From the NCBI RefSeq assembly GCF_900142705.1, contig NZ_FRBV01000002.1, positions 1 to 64,000 on the forward strand: DNA of 64,000 nucleotides. Direction: 5' to 3'. This document shows positions 28,561-40,002 of this stretch, in pieces (position 1 is the first letter of the stretch; each line of letters opens with the position of its first letter). Source of the stretch: Nitrosospira sp. Nsp11 (GTDB lineage Bacteria > Pseudomonadota > Gammaproteobacteria > Burkholderiales > Nitrosomonadaceae). The notes beneath the pieces are model-generated. The model was not told the origin of the DNA. It made no database searches and saw only the letters and a program-made list of their open reading frames with translations. The position numbers were made by a program, and so were the translations under genes.

Positions 28561-31500
28561 ATGCTTGCCTCGATTGTGCGCGCCATGCTCAAGCAACGCC
28601 TGATTGTAGTGGTGATCGCGCTGGCCCTGGTCGGCGTCGGACTGCGCGCATCGACGAAATTGTCGGTCGATGCGTTTCCGGACGTAACCAACATACAGGT
28701 ACAGGTCGCCACTGAGGCAGTTGGTCGCAGCCCGGAGGAGATCGAACGATTGGTGACGGTACCGGTGGAAATCGCGATGACCGGTCTGCCCGGCTTGGTA
28801 GAGATGCGTTCCTTGAACAAAAGCGGGCTTTCTCTTATCACTCTTGTATTTACCGACCAGACCGACGTTTACTTCGCGCGTCAGCTGGTAATGGAAAGGC
28901 TGATTGAAGTATCCAACAGGATGCCAAAGGGCATCACACCTGTACTCGGCCCCGTATCGACGGGTCTGGGCGAGGTATATCAATACACCATCGAACATCC
29001 CGACGATGGGGAACGTGCTCTCACGACGCAGGAGTTGACTGAACGGCGCACCATACAGGACTGGGTGGTGCGTCCATTACTGCGCTCTGTTCCCGGCGTG
29101 GCTGAGATCAATTCCATGGGAGGATTTGTCAAGCAATATCATGTGTTGGTCAACCCCGACCGATTACGCCATTATGACTTGACATTGGCGCAGGTTGACA
29201 GGGCCATCGCCAGTAATAATGCCAACGCCAGCGGCAATATACTTCCACTGCATGCCGAACAGTACCTGATCCGTGGCGTTGGCCTGATCCAGACGCTGGA
29301 TGACATCCGAAATATCGTTCTTAAAGAGCTGGACGGTATACCAATATTTGTTCGTGACGTGGCGCGGGTGGAGTTTGGCACCGAGGTGCGCCAGGGCGCC
29401 AGCATCAAGAACGGCTACACCGAGTCTGTCGCGGGCATAGTAATGATGTTGCGCGGCGGGAACGCCAAGGAAATCGTTGGGCGGGTGAAGGAGAAGGTGG
29501 CCGAAATCAATGAGCGTGCGCTGCTGCCGGGTGGACTACAGATCGTACCTTTTTACGACCGAACCGATCTCGTGGATTCCGCGCTGTGGACGGTGAGCAA
29601 AGTGCTGATCGAAGGCATACTGCTCGTGGTAGTGATATTGTTCATCTTCCTCGGGGATGTACGCTCCAGCCTGATCGTCGTGGCGACACTCATTATTACG
29701 CCGCTGATCACCTTCATGGTGATGAACCAGCAGGAGATCTCCGCGAACCTGATGTCACTAGGGGGATTGGCTATAGCAATCGGACTGATGGTCGATTCCA
29801 CGGTGGTTGTGGTGGAAAATGTCTATCATCGCCTGGGTCATGCTACCAGCGGCGAATCCAGGCTGCAAATTATCGTAGAAGCGGTGGTCGAGGTGGGAAC
29901 GCCGGTAATTTTTGGCATTTCGATCATTATTCTGGTGTTTCTGCCGCTGATGGCGCTGCAAGGCATGGAAGGCAAGACGTTCAGTCCGCTTGCATTCACT
30001 ATCGCCATTGCACTGGCGGTATCGCTTATTGTTTCCCTGACACTTTCGCCAGTACTCTGCGCGTACATGCTCAAGGGGGGCGCTGACCATGACACCAGAA
30101 TTATCGCTTTGCTCAAATCGGGCTACCGTCGCCTTCTCAATTCGGCGCTAGCCAGGGAGAAAGTTACTATCATCATATCCCTGGGCCTGCTCGTGCTGTC
30201 TTTTTCCCTGTTCCCGTTGCTGGGTAAATCCTTCATCCCGACAATGCAGGAGGGCTCGATAACGCCGGTTATCATCCGTGTACCCTCAATTTCTCTAGAT
30301 GAAGCCATCAAGATGGAATCAGAGGCAATGAGACTGATTGCCGCAGTGCCTGGGGTCAAGAGCGTAGTATCCAAGCTCGGTCGTGGCGATTCCCCTGCGG
30401 ACCCGGCATCGCAGAACGAATCGGACCCCATTGCCGCGCTGGATCCGGATTCCGGTCGCACCCAGAAAGAAGTGGAAGAGGATATCCGCAAGGTATTGGC
30501 GGTGCTACCCGGCGTATCCATCGTCTTGTCGCAACCGATCGAACAACGGGTGGACGAGATGGTCACCGGCGTGCGCTCGCAGGTCGCGATCAAGATCTTT
30601 GGCGACAATCTGGAAGAGTTGCGCAAGTTGTCGGAGCAGGTGGCGCGCATCCTCAAGTCCGTGCGCGGCGCCAGAGATATTCGTATCGAACGTTTGTCCG
30701 GCCAGCAATCTCTGACCATCGACATCAATCGCCGCGCTATTGCGCGTCACGGTCTCAACGTCGCCGACGTGAACGAGCTTATCGAAACCGCTGTCGGCGG
30801 AAAGGCGGTTACTACCGTGTTTGAGGGCGAGCGCCGCATTGTCCTCCTTCTGCGCTTTCCCGAACGGTTTCGCAACGATGTCGAGGCGATCCGCGATCTC
30901 GTGTTGCGAGTGCCTGGAAAAACCGGGCCGGACGGCGCCTCGGCGCAAGGCGGCGTTTTAGTACCGCTGCGCGCGGTGGCGGACATCCAGGTCGTCGATG
31001 GACCGGCACTGGTGTCCCGCGAATACGCGAAACGCCGCGTGGTGATCGGCGCCAATGTACATGAACGCGATCTCGGCGGTTTCGTTGCAGAAGTACAGGA
31101 GCGTGTCGCCAAGGAAATCAAACTGCCAACCGGCTATTATTTTGTCTGGGGCGGCCAGTTCGAGAATATGGAACGTGCCATGGCGACACTTTCGCTGATA
31201 GTTCCGCTTACTATTGTAGCGATCTTCTTCCTGCTCTTCGTATTGTTCAACTCGATCAAGCTTGCGGGACTCATCATTCTGGTACTGCCGTTTGCTTCCA
31301 TCGGGGGCGTTATCGGGCTTTTCGTCACCGGCGAATATCTTTCGGTTCCGGCCTCAGTGGGTTTTATCGCCTTATGGGGCATTGCGGTACTGAACGGGGT
31401 AGTGCTGATTTCCTATATACGGAAGTTGCGTGATGAAGGGGCCAGCGTCGCCGACGCGGTCATCAAGGGCTGCGAGCAGCGCTTTCGTCCCGTGCTGATG

Positions 31501-31695
31501 ACGGCCACCGTTGCCATGTTGGGTCTGGTACCGTTTCTTTTTGCTACCGGCCCCGGTTCCGAAGTGCAACGTCCGCTGGCCGTCGTGGTGATCGGCGGAC
31601 TGATCACCTCGACTTTGCTGACACTCGTTGTATTGCCCACGTTGTACCGCTGGTTCGACGAGAAGCCCGTACACGCCAGATACATGCCTGAGTGA
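28561..31695 (+). CDS. Heavy-metal efflux RND pump (CzcA/CusA family)
   Basis: Inner-membrane proton-driven metal exporter of 1044 aa with 12 membrane helices in two repeats. The N-terminal helix is followed by the family motif DAFPDVTNIQVQV; helix 4 carries the proton-relay stretch GLMVDSTVVVVEN, whose Asp is typical of the HME class. The second half has WGGQFENMERAM and GFIALWGIAVLNGVVLISYI. The start is set at ATG 28561, 4 bp after the adaptor gene; the upstream extension is a shadow. The substrate metal (Co/Zn/Cd or Cu/Ag) cannot be fixed from these motifs. Completes an operon likely controlled by the divergent NhaR-type regulator. Confidence 0.92.
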   Translation: MLASIVRAMLKQRLIVVVIALALVGVGLRASTKLSVDAFPDVTNIQVQVATEAVGRSPEEIERLVTVPVEIAMTGLPGLVEMRSLNKSGLSLITLVFTDQTDVYFARQLVMERLIEVSNRMPKGITPVLGPVSTGLGEVYQYTIEHPDDGERALTTQELTERRTIQDWVVRPLLRSVPGVAEINSMGGFVKQYHVLVNPDRLRHYDLTLAQVDRAIASNNANASGNILPLHAEQYLIRGVGLIQTLDDIRNIVLKELDGIPIFVRDVARVEFGTEVRQGASIKNGYTESVAGIVMMLRGGNAKEIVGRVKEKVAEINERALLPGGLQIVPFYDRTDLVDSALWTVSKVLIEGILLVVVILFIFLGDVRSSLIVVATLIITPLITFMVMNQQEISANLMSLGGLAIAIGLMVDSTVVVVENVYHRLGHATSGESRLQIIVEAVVEVGTPVIFGISIIILVFLPLMALQGMEGKTFSPLAFTIAIALAVSLIVSLTLSPVLCAYMLKGGADHDTRIIALLKSGYRRLLNSALAREKVTIIISLGLLVLSFSLFPLLGKSFIPTMQEGSITPVIIRVPSISLDEAIKMESEAMRLIAAVPGVKSVVSKLGRGDSPADPASQNESDPIAALDPDSGRTQKEVEEDIRKVLAVLPGVSIVLSQPIEQRVDEMVTGVRSQVAIKIFGDNLEELRKLSEQVARILKSVRGARDIRIERLSGQQSLTIDINRRAIARHGLNVADVNELIETAVGGKAVTTVFEGERRIVLLLRFPERFRNDVEAIRDLVLRVPGKTGPDGASAQGGVLVPLRAVADIQVVDGPALVSREYAKRRVVIGANVHERDLGGFVAEVQERVAKEIKLPTGYYFVWGGQFENMERAMATLSLIVPLTIVAIFFLLFVLFNSIKLAGLIILVLPFASIGGVIGLFVTGEYLSVPASVGFIALWGIAVLNGVVLISYIRKLRDEGASVADAVIKGCEQRFRPVLMTATVAMLGLVPFLFATGPGSEVQRPLAVVVIGGLITSTLLTLVVLPTLYRWFDEKPVHARYMPE

Positions 31696-33342
<1,647 letters not shown>

Positions 33343-33534
33343 GCGGATTAGGCGAGCCCTTACCAGAGATCCACGGCAGGGTACGAATTCCATTCCAGCT
33401 CCATTGACCCAGATGGCGTTATCGCCACTAACGATATTTTCCGACTTATCTCGTGAATATTTACGCCTGAGCCGTCATGGCTTGACACAGGCTTAAAAAA
33501 ATTTGAATTACAGAGTTATCGAATTGAGGAATAC

Positions 33535-34146
33535 ATGGCAGCCAAGCCCGGCGAAAAAAAAGATCAAATCCTGCAGGTTCTGGCGGGGATGCTGGAAGAG
33601 CCCCGTGCCGGGAAAATCACTACAGCGGCGCTGGCTGCCAACCTGCATGTTTCCGAGGCCGCACTTTATCGTCATTTCGCCAGTAAGGCCCAGATGTACG
33701 ACGGCTTGATCGAGTTCATCGAGAAAACGTTATTCAGCCTTATCAATAAGTTGACAACGGAAGAGTCAAGTGGCGTTAAGCAAGTAGAAGGGATTTTAGC
33801 GCTACTGCTTGGTTTTGCGAAGAAGAACCCCGGTATGACAAGAGTCTTGATCGGCGATGCGCTGATAAATGAAAATGATCGCCTGCAAGCACGCATCAAT
33901 CAATTGCACGACCGGTTGGAGGCGACGCTGAAACAGGCGCTGCGCTTCGCCGCCGGTGAGCGTGAAATCGCGTCCGATTCGGACATATCCGCCCAGGCAA
34001 ACATGCTGATGTGCTACATTACAGGCCGTTGGCATCAATTTGCCAAAAGCGGCTTCAAGCGAGATCCGATGGAGTATTGGGAAGCGCAACGCCGGGCAAT
34101 ACTCTCAAGTAAGGCATTCAAGCATGCTGTTCCGGCCGATGATTGA
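33535..34146 (+). CDS. slmA: Nucleoid occlusion factor SlmA (TetR fold)
   Basis: TetR-family DNA-binding protein of 203 aa. In enterics SlmA binds sites spread over the chromosome and blocks FtsZ assembly over the nucleoid. The helix-turn-helix (ITTAALAANLHVSEAALYRHF) is near residues 28-48, and KNPGMTRVLIGDALINEN in the C-terminal domain matches SlmA. GAGGA precedes ATG 33535. The DNA-binding part resembles SlmA strongly; the division role in this organism is inferred from the family. Confidence 0.85.
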   Translation: MAAKPGEKKDQILQVLAGMLEEPRAGKITTAALAANLHVSEAALYRHFASKAQMYDGLIEFIEKTLFSLINKLTTEESSGVKQVEGILALLLGFAKKNPGMTRVLIGDALINENDRLQARINQLHDRLEATLKQALRFAAGEREIASDSDISAQANMLMCYITGRWHQFAKSGFKRDPMEYWEAQRRAILSSKAFKHAVPADD

Positions 34147-34569
34147 AATGCTGCTGGCAGGCAGGGAACTGCGCTGCCGCGTGTACGCCGGGCTGAACCA
34201 GGGCAAAGCACGCAATGCGATAACCAGGGCTGCGTTCTCTACCACCGGCGTGATATCCGGAACCGCAGCTTCGAGGAAGGTTACAGTCCAGCTAGCAGGT
34301 CGTAACCATTTCATGCTAATCGCCGCCCCTGTCCGCTCTGTTGGCTGAAATAGGTGGCCCTACTTGTGAAAAATACAAGGATGGCACACGAAGATCGCTG
34401 TAGCCCAGTAATATGGAACGACCGAACGGGGGGAATAATAATCCCCAAGCCTAAGACCCGCTGAGAAAATATAAATATCGTCTTCCTCATATAGAAGCTT
34501 GTGAGATAGGGATGACTCGATGTACCGTGAGATCAGTGAGGATTTGTTAGGCGGCGCTCGATTGCGTGC
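34147..34569. other. 423-bp intergenic region, nothing recognisable
   Basis: Convergent gap between slmA and the moeB-like gene. A GGGGGAATAATAATCCCC palindrome near 34425-34445 is the only visible structure; no T-run makes it a clear terminator. Short frames on both strands show no family resemblance. Confidence 0.4.
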
Positions 34570-35358
34570 CTATTCGGTCATAACTGGCTCAGTTGTATTG
34601 CATGCAGGCTCATCCGTACGGCATGCCATGCATGCCGGATCCTTATTGAGTTTGACTGAACGCCATTCCATCATCAAACCATCGAGCAGCAGGAGACGCC
34701 CATTCAGCGTTTCGCCGATATTCAGCAGGATTTTTAGCGCTTCCGCTGCTTGCACACTACCAATAATCCCTACCAGTGGCGCAAACACACCCATAATAGC
34801 GCAACGCATATCCTCGTTTTCACCGGTTTCAGGAAACAGGCATTGATAACAGGGGCTGTGCTTTTGACGTAGGTCGAATACGGCAACCTGTCCATCGAAG
34901 CGCACTGCCGCGCCCGATACAAGCGGTTTTTTACGAATGATACAGGCCTGGTTGATGGCAAGCCGGGTGGAAAAATTATCGCTCGCATCTACCACGACAT
35001 CGGCATTCGTAACCACTTTCAACAATTTCTCCTCATCCATGCGCTCATTCAGCGCAATGACGTTGACTTCGGGATTGATTCCGGCAAGTGTCTTTTTGGC
35101 GGAATTTGTCTTGGCCGTGCCGATACGACCAGTGGTGTGAATGATTTGACGCTGGAGATTGGTCAGGTCGACTTCGTCACTGTCGCAAATGGTAAGTTTG
35201 CCGACACCACTTGCGGCGAGATACATCGCCACAGGCGAACCTAGCCCGCCTGCACCGACAATAAGTACATGTGACCGAATTAAAGCTTCCTGCCCTTGTA
35301 TGCCAATTTGCGGCAATAGAATGTGGCGGCTGTAGCGCAGCAGTTGGTCGTCATTCAT
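34570..35358 (-). CDS. moeB: MoeB/ThiF-family adenylyltransferase
   Basis: E1-like enzyme that adenylates the C-terminal glycine of a small sulfur-carrier protein (MoaD for molybdopterin, or ThiS for thiamine). From Met 35358 it has 262 aa. It begins with YSRHILLPQIGIQGQEAL, has the nucleotide-binding GAGGLGSPVAMYLAASGVG, the catalytic Asp/Arg region DLTNLQRQIIHTT, and the two zinc pairs CYQC and CMAC. Sequence does not separate MoeB from ThiF; the symbol follows usual annotation. The position beside ctpA is common in betaproteobacteria. Confidence 0.85.
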   Translation of the reverse strand: MNDDQLLRYSRHILLPQIGIQGQEALIRSHVLIVGAGGLGSPVAMYLAASGVGKLTICDSDEVDLTNLQRQIIHTTGRIGTAKTNSAKKTLAGINPEVNVIALNERMDEEKLLKVVTNADVVVDASDNFSTRLAINQACIIRKKPLVSGAAVRFDGQVAVFDLRQKHSPCYQCLFPETGENEDMRCAIMGVFAPLVGIIGSVQAAEALKILLNIGETLNGRLLLLDGLMMEWRSVKLNKDPACMACRTDEPACNTTEPVMTE

Positions 35359-35614
35359 GGTCACAACGGCGAGCGGTTGTTGAGGCACTGGAGCAAGATC
35401 CATTGTTGCCGGGAGAGGGGACGGCAAAACGGCTTACAGGACGACAATATATGCCCATCGCCCGCTAGTATGGCGGCGGGATTATTGGGGATGTAATTCT
35501 CATGCGATGCGATGCACTGTGCTTATTGATGCTACTGCTCAGTGTAAGCACGTGTGCCATAGGCAGGACCGGCTGAGCTATAAAAATTGCCAGTAACGCC
35601 AGTAACCCGATCGA

Positions 35615-35648
35615 CGGAGGAATTACCTATAGCTTTCTAACTCCTCCG
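35615..35648. other. Inverted repeat between moeB and ctpA
   Basis: CGGAGGAATTA (35615-35625) and TAACTCCTCCG (35638-35648) pair at 10 of 11 positions around a 12-nt loop, 23 bp after the ctpA stop on the minus strand. No T-run follows in the direction of transcription, so a terminator role is only possible. The rest of 35359-35671 shows nothing further. Confidence 0.45.
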
Positions 35649-35671
35649 CTTTGCTACAATCGCCGGTAGAA

Positions 35672-37102
35672 TCAATTCGTTATTTTTGCCGAGTTCTTGT
35701 TCGCTGGGCTAGCTTTGAAATAATTCATCGCCTGGGTCAGCAACAGGTCGCCGCTGGAGCCGAATTCCGCTGGGGGCTCCTGTTTCTTGTTTTTGTCCTC
35801 TCCGTTCTCCGGTTTGAGTATCTTGGCCTCGGGCTTGGGTGCTAACTTTATCGCTTCTGTCGCAGGTTTGGCCTCTTGTGGTTTTCCATTGGACAGGTGG
35901 CGGTCCAGGTCGGCTTCGCGCAAACGCTCAAATTCATCTTTCGCGGATTCGTCGAGGATATCGGGTGTAATCCCCTTAGCCTGGATGGATTGTCCGTTAG
36001 GCGTGTAGTAACGCGCAGTGGTGAGCTTTATGGCCGTGTTGTTACCCAACGGCAGGATGGTTTGCACCGACCCTTTCCCGAATGTTTGCGTGCCCATCAC
36101 GACGGACCGTTTGTGATCCTGAAGCGCGCCCGCGACAATCTCCGAAGCAGAGGCCGAGCCGCCATTTACCAGGGTAATCATTGGCACCGTCTTGATCGCC
36201 GCTGGTAGCCGCTTCAGATAGTCGCTTTTTGTATCGCGCAGGTAGAATTCAGGGCTGGCTTTGAGCTTCATCTTGGCATCTTCAGTACGGCCATCGGTAT
36301 ACACCACCAGCGAATTGGCCGGCAGGAAGGCGGCAGACACTGCTACGGCACCGTTCAGCAAGCCTCCGGGATCGTTGCGCAGATCCAGTACCAGCCCCTT
36401 CATCGGCACGGTACTCTCTTTGAACAATTTATCGATGGCCTTGGTCAGGTTTTCGCCCGTTTGTTCTTGAAACTGCGTGATGCGTATGTATGCATAACCC
36501 GGTTCAATCAGCTTCGACTTGACGCTCTGTATCTTGATGACTGCCCGTACCAGCGTGAACACCAGCGGTTTGGTCTCACCCTTCCGCAACACGGTGAGGG
36601 TTATCGAGGTGTTGGGTTTGCCCCGCATACGCTTGATGGCGTCGGTAAGCGAGAGGCCTTTGACTGCAGTATCGTCCAGCTTGATGATAAGGTCACCCGG
36701 TTTGATGCCTGCCCGAAACGCGGGCGTGTCTTCGATTGGCGAAATCACCTTGACGAATCCGTCTTCCATGCTGACTTCAATGCCCAGTCCCCCAAACTCA
36801 CCCTGCGTACCGATTTGCAGTTCCTTGAAGGCATCCATGTCCAGATAGGCTGAATGTGGATCCAGGCCGGTCAGCATTCCGTTGATCGCCTCTGTGATAA
36901 GTTTTTTGTCTTCTACCGGCTCGACGTAATCGCTCTTGATGCGACCGAATACTTCAGTGAATGCGCGGAGTTCTTCGATTGGAAGAGGATGCAGCACCCC
37001 CTGGGTTTCCTTGTCGGCATTGGCAGAAAAATTGAGGCTCAGCATCACGCCGGTGATCACGCCGAAGATGACCAAGCCAAAGTGCCGCATCTTGTTACCC
37101 AT
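35672..37102 (-). CDS. ctpA: S41-family carboxy-terminal processing protease
   Basis: Periplasmic serine protease of the Prc/CtpA family, 476 aa. After an N-terminal signal/anchor helix (residues 5-25) come an N-terminal domain with LDPHSAYLDMDAFKEL, a PDZ domain (about 85-165, GLGIEVSMEDGFVKVISPIEDTPA region) and the peptidase domain with the Ser in NGGSASASEIVAGAL and the Lys in FGKGSVQTILPL, the Ser-Lys dyad. The C-terminal 70 residues are Lys/Pro/Glu-rich. The start at 37102 is chosen because GGAG lies 9 nt upstream. It is downstream of envC on the same strand, so a joint role in cell-wall remodelling is likely. Confidence 0.93.
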   Translation of the reverse strand: MGNKMRHFGLVIFGVITGVMLSLNFSANADKETQGVLHPLPIEELRAFTEVFGRIKSDYVEPVEDKKLITEAINGMLTGLDPHSAYLDMDAFKELQIGTQGEFGGLGIEVSMEDGFVKVISPIEDTPAFRAGIKPGDLIIKLDDTAVKGLSLTDAIKRMRGKPNTSITLTVLRKGETKPLVFTLVRAVIKIQSVKSKLIEPGYAYIRITQFQEQTGENLTKAIDKLFKESTVPMKGLVLDLRNDPGGLLNGAVAVSAAFLPANSLVVYTDGRTEDAKMKLKASPEFYLRDTKSDYLKRLPAAIKTVPMITLVNGGSASASEIVAGALQDHKRSVVMGTQTFGKGSVQTILPLGNNTAIKLTTARYYTPNGQSIQAKGITPDILDESAKDEFERLREADLDRHLSNGKPQEAKPATEAIKLAPKPEAKILKPENGEDKNKKQEPPAEFGSSGDLLLTQAMNYFKASPANKNSAKITN

Positions 37103-37139
37103 TAAACGTTCTCCACATTTGTCCACGCAGTGTCGTTAC

Positions 37140-38438
37140 TCATTTTATTCTGACCCAGTTCAAAGGGTCAAACGGTTTGCCTTGATGGCGCAATTCAAAG
37201 TATAAACCGGATTCGGGGTTACCACCGCTGTTTCCCACCGTAGCGATCGTATCCCCTCCGCGAACGGAATCCCCCACCTTTTTATGGACGGTTTCGTTAT
37301 TACCGTAGAGGCTCATGTAGCTGCTGCCGTGATCTACAATCATCAGATTGCCGAATCCTCTCAGCCAGTCGGCAAATACGACGCGCCCACCGGCAATGGC
37401 TTTCACATCTCCACCCATAGCCGAACGAATGAATAACCCTTTCCATGTAATACCCCCATCAGCACGTGGACTACCGAAGCGGTTCGCAAGTTCCCCCAGT
37501 ACCGGCAAACTCAAGCGGCCTTTCAACGACGAGAACGGGCTTCCATGGGTAGAAGCGTCGGGCAATCTCTCGTTGCTAAGGGAACCGGGGCCGCGCGAGG
37601 AGCTCCGTTTTTTCCGCGCGAGCATTTTAGCGATTTTGTCTACCAGCCGAGCCAGACGATCTTCGTCGCGCTTGAGCTTGCTGATTTCAAGCCGCTGCTG
37701 ATCGGCCTGGAGCGAAATCTGTGCGAGCAGTTCTGCGCGCTCGGCTTTTTTTCTCTCAAGGTGTTTTTTATGCTCGGCCTGCTTAGCCTGGATCGCAGTT
37801 ATTTCCGCAGTTTTTTCGCGGCTTTGGGTGGCGAGCGCATCAAGCCGTTGAAGATTTGCGCGGAGAGCATCTATTTCCTCCATGCGTGCGCGGGAGAGAT
37901 AGCCGTAGTAATGCAGATCACGGGCAATTTCATTCGGGTCTTGCTGATTGAGCAAGAGGCCCAGATACTCTTTTTTACTACCTCCATCCAAATATTGCCG
38001 GTAAAGCAATTTGCCCAATTGCAACTGTTGCGCCTGGATATCCTCCGCGACCAGCCCGGACTGTGTTTTTAATTGGCTTAGCTTTCCATTGGCTTCATGT
38101 TGCTCCCGCGCAAGCGCTATCAACTTACGATTGGCGGCGTTGATAGCCTGCTCTGCTTCGCGCAGTGCACCAGCCGCTCCCGATTTCGACTCCTCCGTAT
38201 CCGCCAGTTCTTCCTGTAAGCTTTCAATTCGACTGCGCAGTTGCTTCAGCTCTTCCTTTTCAACCTTGGGAGCTGCATGAAGCGAATGCGGCAGTATCAG
38301 TGCCCCAGCCAGAATAAGCTTGCAAATCACACTCAACCATATATTGATATCGCGCAGGAATGAAATTTTCAAACGTATCTTTACCGAAGAAGCCGTACGC
38401 CACGGGCGCGATACAGATTCACCTGGGGAAACTGTCAA
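37140..38438 (-). CDS. envC: Murein hydrolase activator EnvC-like (M23 domain)
   Basis: Periplasmic protein of up to 432 aa with a signal segment (ICKLILAGALILPHSLHAA), a long coiled coil (about residues 60-270, many Glu/Gln/Arg heptads) and a C-terminal LytM/M23 domain (last 130 residues). In enterics EnvC activates the amidases AmiA and AmiB for daughter-cell separation. The M23 domain has RLSLPVLGELANRFG and VDHGSSYMSLYGNNETV; the first metal-binding His (HxxxD) is not visible where it belongs, in line with a non-catalytic activator. The start is uncertain: TTG 38438 gives a long leader, and a GTG just before the hydrophobic run would give a normal signal peptide. Confidence 0.85.
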   Translation of the reverse strand: MTVSPGESVSRPWRTASSVKIRLKISFLRDINIWLSVICKLILAGALILPHSLHAAPKVEKEELKQLRSRIESLQEELADTEESKSGAAGALREAEQAINAANRKLIALAREQHEANGKLSQLKTQSGLVAEDIQAQQLQLGKLLYRQYLDGGSKKEYLGLLLNQQDPNEIARDLHYYGYLSRARMEEIDALRANLQRLDALATQSREKTAEITAIQAKQAEHKKHLERKKAERAELLAQISLQADQQRLEISKLKRDEDRLARLVDKIAKMLARKKRSSSRGPGSLSNERLPDASTHGSPFSSLKGRLSLPVLGELANRFGSPRADGGITWKGLFIRSAMGGDVKAIAGGRVVFADWLRGFGNLMIVDHGSSYMSLYGNNETVHKKVGDSVRGGDTIATVGNSGGNPESGLYFELRHQGKPFDPLNWVRIK

Positions 38439-38492
38439 GCTACGATGAAGACTATCGTACGTACAAATGAAACGGATGAGTAGAACTCATGG

Positions 38493-39242
38493 CTAAGGTG
38501 ATATTTTCCCCTGATTTGCTACAACCTGCATCGCTTGCTCGATCTCTGCCTGATCGCCGAGATAGTAACTTCGAATAGGTTTCAGATCTTCCTCAAGTTC
38601 GTACACAAGCGGAACTCCTGTAGGGATATTGAGTTGCATGACATCTTGCTCGGAAAGATTGTCGAGATACATCACCAGCGCTCGTAGCGAATTGCCGTGA
38701 GCAGCGATGAGTATGCGCTGACCGTTTTTGACCTGGGGTGCGATGGTTTCGTTCCAGTAGGGGAGAAACCTTGCAACGGTATCCTGCAGGCATTCTGTCA
38801 GCGGAATATCTTCTCTCTTTAAATTACGATAGCGGGGATCGAAGCCGGGATAGCGTTCATCCTCCGGGCTGAGCGCGGGTGGTCGAACGTTATAGCTGCG
38901 CCGCCAGATCTGCACCTGCTCTTCGCCATACTTGAGTGCTGTCTCAAGCTTGTTCAAGCCTTGCAGCGCACCGTAGTGGCGCTCGTTCAATCGCCACGTC
39001 AAGTTAACAGGAATCCACATCTGATCCAGTTCGTCCAGCACGATCCATAAGGTGCGAATCGAACGCTTCAATACTGAAGTATATGCAATATCGAACGTAA
39101 ACCCGCATTCCCGCAGCAAGCGCCCGGAATTTTGCGCTTCTTCCACACCTTTTGGAGATAAATCCACATCGGTCCAGCCAGTGAACCGGTTCTCCTTGTT
39201 CCACGTGCTTTCTCCATGCCGCAGGAGGATGAGTTTTTTCAT
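38493..39242 (-). CDS. gpmA: 2,3-bisphosphoglycerate-dependent phosphoglycerate mutase
   Basis: Interconverts 3- and 2-phosphoglycerate in glycolysis/gluconeogenesis, in the cytoplasm; 249 aa, the full length of the dPGM family. The phospho-accepting His is in [18 protein letters not shown], the proton-donor region is [14 protein letters not shown], and the second His is in [15 protein letters not shown]. First gene of the minus-strand gpmA-envC-ctpA cluster. Confidence 0.95.
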   Translation of the reverse strand: MKKLILLRHGESTWNKENRFTGWTDVDLSPKGVEEAQNSGRLLRECGFTFDIAYTSVLKRSIRTLWIVLDELDQMWIPVNLTWRLNERHYGALQGLNKLETALKYGEEQVQIWRRSYNVRPPALSPEDERYPGFDPRYRNLKREDIPLTECLQDTVARFLPYWNETIAPQVKNGQRILIAAHGNSLRALVMYLDNLSEQDVMQLNIPTGVPLVYELEEDLKPIRSYYLGDQAEIEQAMQVVANQGKISP

Positions 39243-39581
39243 ATTGTTTATAGAAAGGATGAGATTTTCCGCAAAGCGGTTTGAAATGCTATAGTATTTT
39301 AATGTATTTCGGGCACGGCCGCAGCATGGGAGAGAGGTTCAAGCCTGAATGCCCTGAATACCAGAGGGTTCCCAAGACGAAACGAACTGATTTTTGCCGC
39401 CCGGCGCCACATTTGCCAATACATGGCGCCCATAACATGGCGCCCATAACCTGGTGGTCCAGTCGGACTCTGCGCCGACCAGTCATGGGAATGTGTACTT
39501 CTTTATCCGCGGAACAAGAGAATTCCTCAATGTTCCCGTCTCTGATAAAATCCACGGTCAAGTATATCAAGGAGTATGGAC
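39243..39581. other. Divergent intergenic region with a short tandem duplication
   Basis: Holds the promoters of gpmA and the rhodanese-like gene. A 14-bp unit, CATGGCGCCCATAA, occurs twice in a row at about 39423-39450. No gene is seen; the frame starting at 39281 has no family features and overlaps the rhodanese gene out of frame. Confidence 0.45.
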
Positions 39582-39992
39582 GTGTCATTCTTGCAAAACA
39601 ATATAGCGCTTATCGTGGCTGCTCTGGCCAGCGGTGGCATGCTGTTGTGGCCGATGCTGACGCGCCGCTCCGGCGGCGAGGTGGACACACTGGTAGCGGT
39701 TCAAATGATCAATTACAAGGACGGGTTGGCGCTGGACGTGCGCGAAGGTAGTGAATACGAAGCGGGCCATTTACCCAATGCAAAGCATATCCCTGCGGAT
39801 AAGCTTGAGCAACGGCTCTCCGAGCTTGAAAAATTCAAGGACAAGCCGATTGTATTAATACATCGCACCGGAACGAATTCGTCGGGCAAATCTCGTTCTA
39901 TCTTGCGCAGCAATGGTTTTACGCACGTATATAACCTTGCAGGCGGCATCGATGCGTGGCGGCAGGCAAACTTGCCGATAGTAAAAAAATAA
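39582..39992 (+). CDS. Membrane-anchored rhodanese-like protein lacking the catalytic cysteine
   Basis: Protein of about 136 aa with an N-terminal membrane helix (residues 6-26) and one rhodanese domain (about 40-135: DVREGSEYEAGHLPNAKHIP, then GFTHVYNLAGGIDAWR). The active-site loop normally carries Cys (VxxCRTG), but here reads IHRTGTNSSGKS, with His in its place, so sulfur transfer by the usual persulfide is unlikely. The GTG at 39582 is chosen because AAGGAG lies 7 nt upstream; the ATG at 39576 is too close to it. It starts a cluster with grxC and secB, an order common in betaproteobacteria. Confidence 0.85.
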   Translation: MSFLQNNIALIVAALASGGMLLWPMLTRRSGGEVDTLVAVQMINYKDGLALDVREGSEYEAGHLPNAKHIPADKLEQRLSELEKFKDKPIVLIHRTGTNSSGKSRSILRSNGFTHVYNLAGGIDAWRQANLPIVKK

Positions 39993-40002
39993 AGGGGTGC
40001 CG

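Noticed and set aside
34040-34348. 102-codon frame at the end of slmA
   Set aside because: Starts inside slmA in another frame and ends in composition typical of non-coding DNA.
39281-39751. 156-codon plus-strand frame ahead of and across the rhodanese-like gene
   Set aside because: Overlaps the rhodanese gene out of frame and shows no domain or signal; the Shine-Dalgarno in the area belongs to GTG 39582.
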